Origin: Sphingobacteriaceae bacterium GW460-11-11-14-LB5
Lineage (GTDB): Bacteria; Bacteroidota; Bacteroidia; Sphingobacteriales; Sphingobacteriaceae
NCBI GenBank assembly: GCA_002151545.1
Contig: CP021237.1
Span: forward strand, 4,650,001 to 4,714,000
DNA length: 64,000 nt
Direction of reading: 5' to 3'
Every line of letters starts with the position of its first letter. The stretch's first letter is position 1. Below are positions 52,314 to 59,159 of this stretch, in pieces. The notes beneath the pieces are model-generated. The model was not told where the DNA came from, ran no database searches, and was given only the letters and a program-made list of their open reading frames with translations. The translations under genes and the position numbers were made by a program.

Positions 52314-52399
52314 GTCATCTCGACTGAAGCGCAGCGGAACAGAGAGATCTATCTATACAGATTTCTCAACTACGTTGCACTTCACTCGAAATGACGGTA
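52314..52399. repeat. TCTCGACTGAAGCG / TCGAAATGACG dispersed repeat
   Basis: GCGTCATCTCGACTGAAGCG at one end and CACTTCACTCGAAATGACGG at the other can pair partially (GTCAT...ATGAC, TCGA...TCGA), with GAGAGATC and AGATTTCTC inside. Half-copies occur at 59119-59150 and in the 58940-58967 stretch. It lies between tsf and the phosphoesterase. Confidence 0.6.
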
Positions 52400-52442
52400 C
52401 GAGTGGAGTTTCGATACCAATTGATTGCCGCATGCAACCCTC

Positions 52443-53648
52443 CTACTTCCTCAACGCAGTATAGCTGCCAACTTCCTTACCAGAATCATCAATCATACTC
52501 GCCACGAGTTTATTTCGATCGGCTTTTATTTTGGTGATTGTTCTTGTTCCTGTTCTTGGTCCGCCACCAATAATCAAAGGATAATGGTTTAGCGCTTTAT
52601 CAGGTTGATGCACCATATATTTATGGGTGTGACCACTTAAAACTAAATCTACCTTACCCTGATTCAACAAAGGCTCAAATAACTCAGTACAATGTTTTGG
52701 ACCATGGGCATCGCCAGAAAAGCGTGGCGGAATATGCATTAACACCACTCTGAATGGTGCTTTTTTAAATTCCTTCGAATTTATTTCTGTTTTAAGCCAT
52801 TCGGCCTGCTGCACCCTGTAATCGTCAAAATCGACAATACCTGCGTATACCGGATGTGCATCTTCTTTATCTTCACCAGTGTCTAAAATAACAAAGCGAA
52901 CAGGCCCCAGGCTAAAAGCCGCATGGCCAACATGCATATAATATTGTGGAAATTCGCGTGCAAATTTACCACGTGTTTCATGATTACCCCTTACGTAAAT
53001 AAAAGGCGTATGCTTTGCAAAATTATCTACACAGGGCTGGAGCATATGCTCGATGATCTGTTTTTCGTCGGTTTGATAATCGAATATGTCTCCATTAAAG
53101 AAAATAAAATCCTGCTTCTTATCCGGAACAAGTCCTAACAACTGAGGGATTGATTCTGGCCGATCGTGCGTATCATTCATCATTAAAAACGAAACCTCTT
53201 CCTTAGCCAGATCGGCATTCACAAATTCTTCAACAGCACTGCTTACCGTTGCACCATAAGTTAATTTGTAAGGCTGGAAATCTTTAATTTCTTTGGAAAC
53301 TATTTTATAATAATATTTCGTTCCTGGCTTTAAGTTTTTGAGTGTTACTGCATTCAGCTTGCTATTGGCTTGCATTAAACCCAGATCAGCTTTTCCGTAA
53401 GCCTTTTGGCTCAACTGATCGGCCTGTTCTCCAAATTCTACCCAACCTGCAGCATTTTTATTGGTCAACCAAAGAATGGTCATCGAGTTATTAAAGTTGG
53501 TTTGTAAATAAGGGCCGACTGCTATTTTAAATTCATCTTCTCTAAGGGGTACGCTTGCAATGGCAGCAGATGGCGCTACTAAGGTAGCAGCACTTAAAGT
53601 TAGTCCGGCCTTTAAAAAACTTCTTCTATTTGGCTGATTTTCATTCAT
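52443..53648 (-). CDS. Tat-exported metallophosphoesterase with N-terminal fibronectin-like domain
   Basis: 401 residues from ATG 53648 (the ATG at 53726 would add 26 residues before the Tat signal). NRRSFLKAGLTLSAATLVAPSAAIA is a Tat signal. A purple-acid-phosphatase-like N-terminal domain (IAVGPYLQTNFNNSMTILWLT, GTKYYYKIVS) comes before the calcineurin-like metallophosphoesterase: MNDTHDRPE, FFNGDIFDY, YVRGNHETRG, LMHIPPRF and LSGHTHKYM. It should hydrolyse phosphomonoesters or diesters outside the cytoplasm. It is divergent from nagA and may share the control region. Confidence 0.9.
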   Translation of the reverse strand: MNENQPNRRSFLKAGLTLSAATLVAPSAAIASVPLREDEFKIAVGPYLQTNFNNSMTILWLTNKNAAGWVEFGEQADQLSQKAYGKADLGLMQANSKLNAVTLKNLKPGTKYYYKIVSKEIKDFQPYKLTYGATVSSAVEEFVNADLAKEEVSFLMMNDTHDRPESIPQLLGLVPDKKQDFIFFNGDIFDYQTDEKQIIEHMLQPCVDNFAKHTPFIYVRGNHETRGKFAREFPQYYMHVGHAAFSLGPVRFVILDTGEDKEDAHPVYAGIVDFDDYRVQQAEWLKTEINSKEFKKAPFRVVLMHIPPRFSGDAHGPKHCTELFEPLLNQGKVDLVLSGHTHKYMVHQPDKALNHYPLIIGGGPRTGTRTITKIKADRNKLVASMIDDSGKEVGSYTALRK

Positions 53649-53667
53649 TTGGTCAGGTTTTATCTTA

Positions 53668-53701
53668 TTGATCAAATATATAGTTACAATATTTAACTTT
53701 G
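53668..53701 (+). promoter_or_regulatory. Candidate promoter of nagA
   Basis: TAACTTTG (53694-53701) is a perfect -7 element, with TTG at 53668-53670 about 23 bases upstream. The start point (near 53708) would put the palindrome at 53723-53734 just downstream, an ideal place for a repressor. Confidence 0.45.
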
Positions 53702-53722
53702 ACCGTGTAAGATTAAATTTAC

Positions 53723-53734
53723 TCAAACGTTTGA
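53723..53734. promoter_or_regulatory. LacI-type operator candidate before nagA
   Basis: TCAAACGTTTGA is a perfect 12-bp palindrome ending 1 base before the nagA start codon. Its core CAAACGTTTG matches the site at 12618-12629 upstream of GH20. A LacI-family gene lies 2.6 kb away at 56357. Confidence 0.6.
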
Positions 53735-53735
53735 T

Positions 53736-54827
53736 ATGCCAAAAGTAATTACCAATACATCCTACTTTCAGGATAACGAGATAAAAAGTAACCAGGATAT
53801 CTTAATTGAAGGCAGTACCATTTCTATTATTAATAGTTCCGAAAATAAAGAAACGAGCCAATCATTAACGATTCCGGGATTTATTGATCTACAGATTTAT
53901 GGCGCTGCAGGCCGGTTATTCTCTGCCGATCCAACGGTCGAATCATTAACCATCATGGAAGATGATCTGCTGAAAAAAGGAACCACGGGCTTTTTAGCTT
54001 GTATGGCAACAAATTCTTCCGAAGTTTTTAATGCATGTATCAAAGCAGCTAAAGAACATCGGTCAGCTGCAAAAAATTGCCTGGGATTGCACTTAGAAGG
54101 CCCGTTTTTGAATCCAAAACGTTTAGGCGCCCATGTGCCTGCGTTTGTACGGAAAGCCTCGCTGGATGAAATTAAGGAATTAATCGATTTTGGTGATGGA
54201 GTAATTAAAATGATGACGATAGCGCCAGAAATCCAGGATGATGAGGTAATACAATATTTACTTGACCATGGTGTTGTGGTTTCATTAGGGCATAGTAATG
54301 CAACCTTTGATGAGGCAACAGCAGCTTATAACAAAGGTATCCAAACCACCACCCACCTCTTTAATGCCATGAGTCCTATCCACCATCGCGAGCCCGGAAT
54401 ACCAACAGCTGTTTTTAATCACAATAAGGCAATGGCCAGCATTATTGCCGATGGGCAGCATGTAGATTTCGAAGTACTTAAATTTGCACAGAAACTTTTA
54501 AAAGAACGTTTATTCCTGATTACAGATGCGGTTACCGCCTGTTCTACCGGCCCATATCAGCATGTTGAAAAGGAGAATAAATATGTGATGCCCGATGGTA
54601 CACTTTCTGGCTCATCAATAACGATGTTACAGGCCGTTAAAAACTGTGTAACACACTGTGCGATCAGTTTAAGTGATGGCGTTAAAATGGGAACGCTTTA
54701 CCCTGCTCAATTGATTGGAATAGAAAACCTTACTGCAACTATAGCAACCGGGCACCAGGCAAATTTATTGGTATTGGATGACGAACTGAGTTTAAAAGAG
54801 GTAATCTTCAGAGGCGAAACGATATAA
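53736..54827 (+). CDS. nagA: N-acetylglucosamine-6-phosphate deacetylase
   Basis: 363 residues of the amidohydrolase superfamily. The metal-ligand Glu lies in GLHLEGPFLNPKRLGAH, the His residues in SLGHSNATFDEA and TTHLFNAMSP, and the catalytic Asp in FLITDAVTACSTG. As in E. coli NagA, the first His-x-His motif is replaced (FIDLQIYGAAG). It removes acetate from GlcNAc-6-P before isomerisation to fructose-6-P. NagB is not adjacent. A terminator follows. Confidence 0.95.
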   Translation: MPKVITNTSYFQDNEIKSNQDILIEGSTISIINSSENKETSQSLTIPGFIDLQIYGAAGRLFSADPTVESLTIMEDDLLKKGTTGFLACMATNSSEVFNACIKAAKEHRSAAKNCLGLHLEGPFLNPKRLGAHVPAFVRKASLDEIKELIDFGDGVIKMMTIAPEIQDDEVIQYLLDHGVVVSLGHSNATFDEATAAYNKGIQTTTHLFNAMSPIHHREPGIPTAVFNHNKAMASIIADGQHVDFEVLKFAQKLLKERLFLITDAVTACSTGPYQHVEKENKYVMPDGTLSGSSITMLQAVKNCVTHCAISLSDGVKMGTLYPAQLIGIENLTATIATGHQANLLVLDDELSLKEVIFRGETI

Positions 54828-54865
54828 GCCACCGGCTTGCCGCAACTCAATAAAAATGATAGCAC

Positions 54866-54902
54866 AAAAAGGGCAATATTTTAAGACATTGCCCTTTTTT
54901 CT
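54866..54902 (+). terminator. Rho-independent terminator after nagA
   Basis: AAAAAGGGCAAT (54866-54877) pairs with ATTGCCCTTTTT (54888-54899) around a 10-base loop. Confidence 0.88.
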
Positions 54903-54988
54903 TTAAATGAGTGTTTCTATTTAAATATTTACATCAATTATTAAAAACCATAGCTAGGTATTAAAAAATTGTTAATATTTTTGGGGTC

Positions 54989-55693
54989 ATGAAATACAAA
55001 CGCATCCTACTTAAGCTTAGTGGAGAATCGCTAATGGGCGACAAACAGTACGGTATTGATAATGAACGCGTTAAACAATACGCTGAAGATATTAAAGCAG
55101 TACACGATAAAGGCTTAGAAATCGCAATCGTAATTGGAGGAGGAAATATTTTTAGGGGCTTAAGCGCCGAAAAAAGTGGGATGGACAGAGCACAGGCCGA
55201 TTACATGGGCATGTTGGCTACGGTAATCAACTCTATGGCCTTACAAGATGCTTTAGAAAAAGTTGGTATTAAAACACGTTTACTTACTGCAATTAAAATG
55301 GAGCAGATTTGCGAACCATTTATCCGCAGAAGAGCTGTTCGACATTTAGAAAAAGGCCGTGTGGTTATTTTTGGTGCCGGAACCGGAAACCCATACTTCA
55401 CAACCGATTCGGCTGCTGCTTTACGTGCCATTGAAATCAAAGCAGACGTTGTTTTAAAAGGAACACGTGTTGATGGAATTTATACCGCAGATCCAGAAAA
55501 AGATCCATTAGCCACTAAATACGAAGAAATTTCTTTCAGAGAAGTTTACGATAAAGGCCTTAATGTAATGGATATGACTGCCTTTACCCTTTGCGAAGAA
55601 AACCAAGTGCCGATTATTGTGTTTGATATGAACAAACATGGCAATTTCATGAAAATCGCTAATGGCGAACCTATTGGAACCCTGGTTAAATAA
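54989..55693 (+). CDS. pyrH: Uridylate kinase
   Basis: 234 residues. YKRILLKLSGESLMGDKQYGID, IVIGGGNIFRGLSAEKSGMDRAQADYMGMLATVINSMALQDALEK and VVIFGAGTGNPYFTTDSAAALRAIEI mark a bacterial UMP kinase of the amino-acid kinase fold. It makes UDP from UMP. frr follows after 39 bases, the conserved pyrH-frr order. Confidence 0.98.
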   Translation: MKYKRILLKLSGESLMGDKQYGIDNERVKQYAEDIKAVHDKGLEIAIVIGGGNIFRGLSAEKSGMDRAQADYMGMLATVINSMALQDALEKVGIKTRLLTAIKMEQICEPFIRRRAVRHLEKGRVVIFGAGTGNPYFTTDSAAALRAIEIKADVVLKGTRVDGIYTADPEKDPLATKYEEISFREVYDKGLNVMDMTAFTLCEENQVPIIVFDMNKHGNFMKIANGEPIGTLVK

Positions 55694-55732
55694 GGAATAA
55701 AAATTATTATTTTTGTAGAAATACACACAATT

Positions 55733-56296
55733 ATGAACGACCTCATACAATTACAATTAATGGATGCTCAATCTGCAATGGAAAGAGCCATCGATCATTG
55801 TGAATCTGAATTAACTAAAATCAGAGCTGGTAAAGCATCAGCTGGAATGTTGGATGGTATTTTCGTGGATTATTATGGCGCCGCTACAGCATTATCACAA
55901 GTAGCCAGTATTAATACGCCTGATGCCAGAACAATCGTCATCCAACCTTGGGAAAAATCACTTCTAACTGCAATTGAAAAAGCTATTCAGGTAGCGAATA
56001 TTGGTATCAATCCTCAAAATGATGGTATCGTGATCCGCCTGGTGGTACCACCTTTAACAGAAGAGCGCAGAAAAGACCTGGTGAAAAAAGTTAAGGAAGA
56101 AGCCGAAAGAGGCCGCATTACCGTTCGTAACATCCGTAAAGATGCCAACACTAAAATTCAAAAATTAAAGGGTGAAGGTGTTTCTGATGACGAGATTAAA
56201 ACAGGTGAAGGCGAAGTGCAAAAATTAACCGATGCTTATATCATCAAGGTTGATAAACACGCTGAAGCTAAAGAAAAAGATGTAATGACAGTTTAA
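55733..56296 (+). CDS. frr: Ribosome-recycling factor
   Basis: 187 residues. MERAIDHCESELTKIRAGKASAGMLDGIFVDYYG, then TIVIQPWEKSLLTAIEKAI and PPLTEERRKDLVKKVKEEAERGRITVRNIRKDAN are diagnostic. It splits post-termination ribosomes with EF-G. A TATTTTTG element at 55708-55715 may give a second promoter, but the -33 box is unclear. Confidence 0.98.
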   Translation: MNDLIQLQLMDAQSAMERAIDHCESELTKIRAGKASAGMLDGIFVDYYGAATALSQVASINTPDARTIVIQPWEKSLLTAIEKAIQVANIGINPQNDGIVIRLVVPPLTEERRKDLVKKVKEEAERGRITVRNIRKDANTKIQKLKGEGVSDDEIKTGEGEVQKLTDAYIIKVDKHAEAKEKDVMTV

Positions 56297-56316
56297 TCTG
56301 TATAAAATACAAGCTA

Positions 56317-56349
56317 AGAGGGAATGGACTTAAATCTATTCCCTTTTTT
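56317..56349. terminator. Bidirectional terminator between frr and lacI
   Basis: AGGGAATGG (56319-56327) pairs with CTATTCCCT (56336-56344; mostly Watson-Crick, with G-T pairs), with a T-run on the plus strand. Confidence 0.75.
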
Positions 56350-56356
56350 ATTGCTC

Positions 56357-57373
56357 TTATTTTTTCGCGCTTGATCCTCTGACGTTTAAGATAGTAGGCA
56401 ACGATACCTGCATGTTTTCGATAGGCTTTCCTGCTCTTTTAAGTTTGTTCAATAGAATCTTCATCACATTTTCTGCAATGGCCTCAAGAGGCTGTGCAAT
56501 GGCAGTAACCGGAGGTTCACAAAACTCCAGGATTTCGAAATCATCAAAAGAAACCACAGCTATGTCTTTGTGGATCTGAATACCTAATTTTCTAAAAGTT
56601 CTTAAACCATCTAAACAAATATAGTTCGCCGCAAAAACTACCGCATCAAGCTGCTGCTCTTCTTTAAAAAACCTGATCATCTCTTCAATTGAGTCGGCAG
56701 AGTTTACATAGTTTATCTTCTTTACGATTGCAGGCAAGTTATATTTTTCGACAGCGCTTTCGTAACCTGCCAGACGATCTACCATCTGTTGCTGAACGGT
56801 ATCGATGGTTACAAAACCTATTTTTTTATAATTATTTTTAATGAGGTGCTCAGTTGCTTCGTAGGTACTGTTCTGGTTATCGATAATCACATAATCCGTT
56901 TTAACATCCTGTACATAACGATCAAATAGTACCACAGGTGCCTCTGTTTGAATTAATTTTTTAACTTCCTCTTCCAGTCCCTCAGGCAAGGCCATAATGT
57001 AACCATCAACGTGCCTGTCTTTAAAAATCTGCAGCAATTCTATTGCCTTATCGGTATCGTTTCTGGTACTGCTAAAAAGGATTTTATAACCAAGACTCGA
57101 CGCAATTTCATCAATACGGCGTGCTATACCAGAGAAAAATGGTTCAGAAATATCATCAACCAGGAAACCTATAATTTTTGTTTTACCCGTTCTTAAACTT
57201 GTAGCAAGGGTATTGGGCTGATAGTTTAATTCGGCCACCAGGTCTAAAACCTTTTTGGTAAGCGATTCGCTAATGTTTTTTTCTCTTGCTTTCCCATTAA
57301 TCACAAACGATACGGTTGTAATGGAAATATTTAATTGTTTAGCGATATCTTTAATTGAAACACGTTTCTTCAT
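56357..57373 (-). CDS. LacI-family transcriptional regulator
   Basis: 338 residues from ATG 57373 (MKKRVSIKDIAKQLNISITTVSFVINGKAREKNIS). The N-terminal LacI HTH and hinge helix (NYQPNTLATSLRTGKTKIIGFLVDD) are typical, and the periplasmic-binding-protein-like core (PVVLFDRYVQDVKTDYVIIDNQNSTYEATEHLI, VVSFDDFEILEFCEPPVTAI) binds the effector. The neighbouring nagA and the CAAACGTTTG palindromes make a GlcNAc-related regulon plausible. It follows the tRNA-like genes on the same strand. Confidence 0.92.
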   Translation of the reverse strand: MKKRVSIKDIAKQLNISITTVSFVINGKAREKNISESLTKKVLDLVAELNYQPNTLATSLRTGKTKIIGFLVDDISEPFFSGIARRIDEIASSLGYKILFSSTRNDTDKAIELLQIFKDRHVDGYIMALPEGLEEEVKKLIQTEAPVVLFDRYVQDVKTDYVIIDNQNSTYEATEHLIKNNYKKIGFVTIDTVQQQMVDRLAGYESAVEKYNLPAIVKKINYVNSADSIEEMIRFFKEEQQLDAVVFAANYICLDGLRTFRKLGIQIHKDIAVVSFDDFEILEFCEPPVTAIAQPLEAIAENVMKILLNKLKRAGKPIENMQVSLPTILNVRGSSAKK

Positions 57374-57520
57374 CACGGGCATTGAACGAATAATTTGATC
57401 AGGTAATATAACAATATATCTATAAATATATGATGGATATGAAAAAAACTAGTCTGAAAAAGAAAAAGAGCAACCTATCCAGGATTGCTCGATTAACTAA
57501 CTTATTATTCATAAAAAATG
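57374..57520. other. DNA between lacI and the proximal tRNA-like gene
   Basis: AT-rich, no gene seen. The tRNA-like gene at 57521 is followed on the minus strand by a short T-run (GCATTTTTTATG), a possible weak termination point before lacI. Confidence 0.4.
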
Positions 57521-57665
57521 CTGTTGGGGAAGGAGTCGAACCTTCAAGGGGTAGTTAGCTACAGTTCAAAAAATTAATTTGTGGTCAACCCAATAAACTG
57601 CGTTTGTCCCATTATTCCCCACCACCGAGACAAGGAGGCGTGTCTGCCAATTTCACCACCCAACA
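57521..57665 (-). tRNA. tRNA-Asp-like RNA with very long variable arm (copy A, GUC anticodon)
   Basis: The minus strand folds as a class II tRNA of 145 bases. Acceptor TGTTGGG/CCCAACA, D-arm GTG...CAC with GG in the loop, anticodon loop TTGTCTC (anticodon GUC at 57629-57631), V-stem GGGG/CCCC, T-arm GAAGG-TTCGACT-CCTTC, discriminator G. All E. coli tRNA-Asp identity points are present (G2-C71, G10, G34, U35, C36, C38, G73). Odd: the anticodon stem CCTCC/GGTGG has a central U-U mismatch, position 37 is U, and the variable region is about 75 bases. The V-arm holds ATGGGACAAACG... as a 12-codon mini-ORF. CCA is not encoded. No known tRNA has this form that I can name. Confidence 0.6.
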
Positions 57666-57737
57666 TTTCAAAAGTTAACAGTCTTCAATTTCCAATTTTC
57701 AGCTTTTAAACCGCCAACTGTAAATTGCCAACTGAAC
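57666..57737. repeat. Degenerate repeat between the tRNA-like genes
   Basis: Words such as TTAACAGTCTTCAATTTCCAATTTTCAG and AACTGTAAATTGCCAACTGAACTGG resemble the tracts at 24855, 25305 and 20505. No gene. Confidence 0.45.
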
Positions 57738-57854
57738 TGGCTGTAGGGGAAGGAATCGAACCTTCAAGGAGTGGTTAGTACCGAAACCGGTATATTCCCA
57801 TTATTCTCCGCCACCGAGACAAGGAGGTGTGTCTGCCTGTTTCACCACCCTACA
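57738..57854 (-). tRNA. tRNA-Asp-like RNA with long variable arm (copy B, GUC anticodon, encoded CCA)
   Basis: 117 bases including an encoded GCCA end. Acceptor TGTAGGG/CCCTACA, D-arm GTG-AAACAGGCAGA-CAC, anticodon loop TTGTCTC (GUC at 57818-57820), V-stem GGAG/CTCC, T-arm GAAGG-TTCGATT-CCTTC. Against copy A, the acceptor changes T4-A69 to A4-T69 and the V-stem changes G-C to A-T, both compensatory. The variable arm has a nested TACCG-GTTT-CGGTA hairpin and an 8-codon mini-ORF (MGIYRFRY) preceded by GGAG. CACCTCCTT (57821-57829) equals the core anti-Shine-Dalgarno of 16S rRNA. A promoter lies 45-80 bases upstream. Whether it is charged or used in translation is unknown. Confidence 0.65.
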
Positions 57855-57905
57855 TTATGTTATGCAATTTTGAAAGAACGTTTCCTTTTTGTTAATTGCT
57901 TGATA

Positions 57906-57937
57906 CAAATGTAAAGGAACATCCAATACCTTGCAAA
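57906..57937 (-). promoter_or_regulatory. Promoter of the tRNA-like tandem
   Basis: On the minus strand: TTTG (57937-57934), a 20-base spacer and TACATTTG (57913-57906), both matching the consensus. The start point (about 57899) is 45 bases before copy B. Confidence 0.65.
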
Positions 57938-58010
57938 TATTTTAAACATTTAATTTTATTTTTATAATATTGATAAATATTTGTAAATTCGCTTATCATA
58001 ATTCAAAAAT

Positions 58011-58487
58011 ATGCTTAAAAAAGACAATTCCAATTTAGAAATTGACAACCTCGACATCGATATATTAAAGCAATTGATGCAGGATGCCACTAAACCCTAC
58101 ACAGAAATCGCTAAAGATCTGATTGTTTCGGGCGGAACGATACACGTTAGGATGAAGAAACTGCAGGAAATGGGCATTATAAAAGGCTCTCATCTCATCA
58201 TCGATCCGCAGAAAGCCGGATATGATATTTGTGCCTTTTTGGGTATTTACCTGGAGAAAGGGATTCAGTACAAAGATGCCGTTGCGCAGCTGAGCAAAAT
58301 TAAGGAAGTAGTAGAATTGCATTATACTACCGGCGCCTACAGTATGTTTGCCAAAATTATTTGCAGGGACACCAATCACTTACGCCACGTTTTAAACGAA
58401 GAAATACAGGCCGTGAACGGTATCCAACGAACAGAGACTTTAATCTCGTTAGAAGAGAGTATTAAGCGTCAGATTGAGCTGGGGTAA
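58011..58487 (+). CDS. Lrp/AsnC family transcriptional regulator
   Basis: 158 residues. N-terminal winged HTH (LEIDNLDIDILKQLMQDATKPYTEIAKDLIVSGGTIHVRMKKLQEMGII) and C-terminal RAM ligand-binding domain (YDICAFLGIYLEKG, VELHYTTGAYSMFAKIICRDTNHLRHVLNEEIQAVNGIQRTETLISLEESIKRQ). It would sense an amino acid. It is divergent from the tRNA-like genes, which may be relevant if those RNAs concern aspartate. AT-rich DNA precedes it. Confidence 0.93.
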   Translation: MLKKDNSNLEIDNLDIDILKQLMQDATKPYTEIAKDLIVSGGTIHVRMKKLQEMGIIKGSHLIIDPQKAGYDICAFLGIYLEKGIQYKDAVAQLSKIKEVVELHYTTGAYSMFAKIICRDTNHLRHVLNEEIQAVNGIQRTETLISLEESIKRQIELG

Positions 58488-59159
58488 AGCAGGAAAGACC
58501 AAAGCGGAAAGGTTAAAGCAAAAAGATGTCTTGAAGAACAATGGGCTTAAATGACCTTTTATACCTTATATGGTAAAAAGCTTTTTAGTTAATTTTTAGA
58601 AATTAATTAGAAAACGATCGTTTGGTATTGCTTCGGGATAAGCAGTCCCGTTATCCGCTAATTCCGATGAAGAATCGGAACCGCTACTACCGGGTTTAGA
58701 TACAAGGGCCGGTGCAGGTAAGTATCCAGCCAGAAATAGGACCACCTCACGAGCCAACTAGACCCGATTGGAGTGGGCATACCGATATTTTCAATCGGGA
58801 TAAAACGGAAAGCGGGAATAAACCTGGATAATTGTACAGGCATTGCTCTCCTAACCTTCGACTACACTATCAATGAAAGACTCCAATAAAGCGGTCGTCT
58901 TTCTCGCGCATGCGGAAATCTTGAAGCGTATTGCATTACGATTCCCAATCGAGTTGGGAATGACGATATATCTATAGTATCATCTACTTAAAATATATCT
59001 GTTAATTGTATTGATTTTTATACAATAAATTAACCCTCAGCGCGACAAAACGCTATAATACGTTGTTGTAAAAACTATTATTTTAGCTTAATCGGAATAT
59101 TAAGTCTGGAGCCAGATTTCCCGGCTGCGTTGCACTCCGCTCGAAATGATGGATCTATT
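58488..59159. other. Long structured non-coding region
   Basis: About 670 bases without a gene. Hairpins: TTCCGAT/ATCGGAA (58662-58680), CCCGATTG/CAATCGGG (58763-58799), ATTCCCAA/TTGGGAAT (58941-58961). GGATAA/TTATCC (58636-58656) is a fourth. From 58763 the order CCCGATTGG...GGAAAGCGGG repeats that at 23155. The end holds half of the TCGAAATGA repeat. It could hold a transposon relic or structured RNA; the evidence does not decide. Confidence 0.55.

Noticed and set aside
57521..57854. tRNA-like pair as ordinary tRNA-Leu or tmRNA
   Set aside because: The body looks Leu-like but the anticodon loop is GUC with Asp identity bases; the length (114-145) is far below tmRNA and there is no alanine-type acceptor.
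57868..57885. AACGTT-centred site near the tRNA-like promoter as a LacI operator
   Set aside because: Symmetry breaks two bases from the centre, unlike the two perfect CAAACGTTTG sites.
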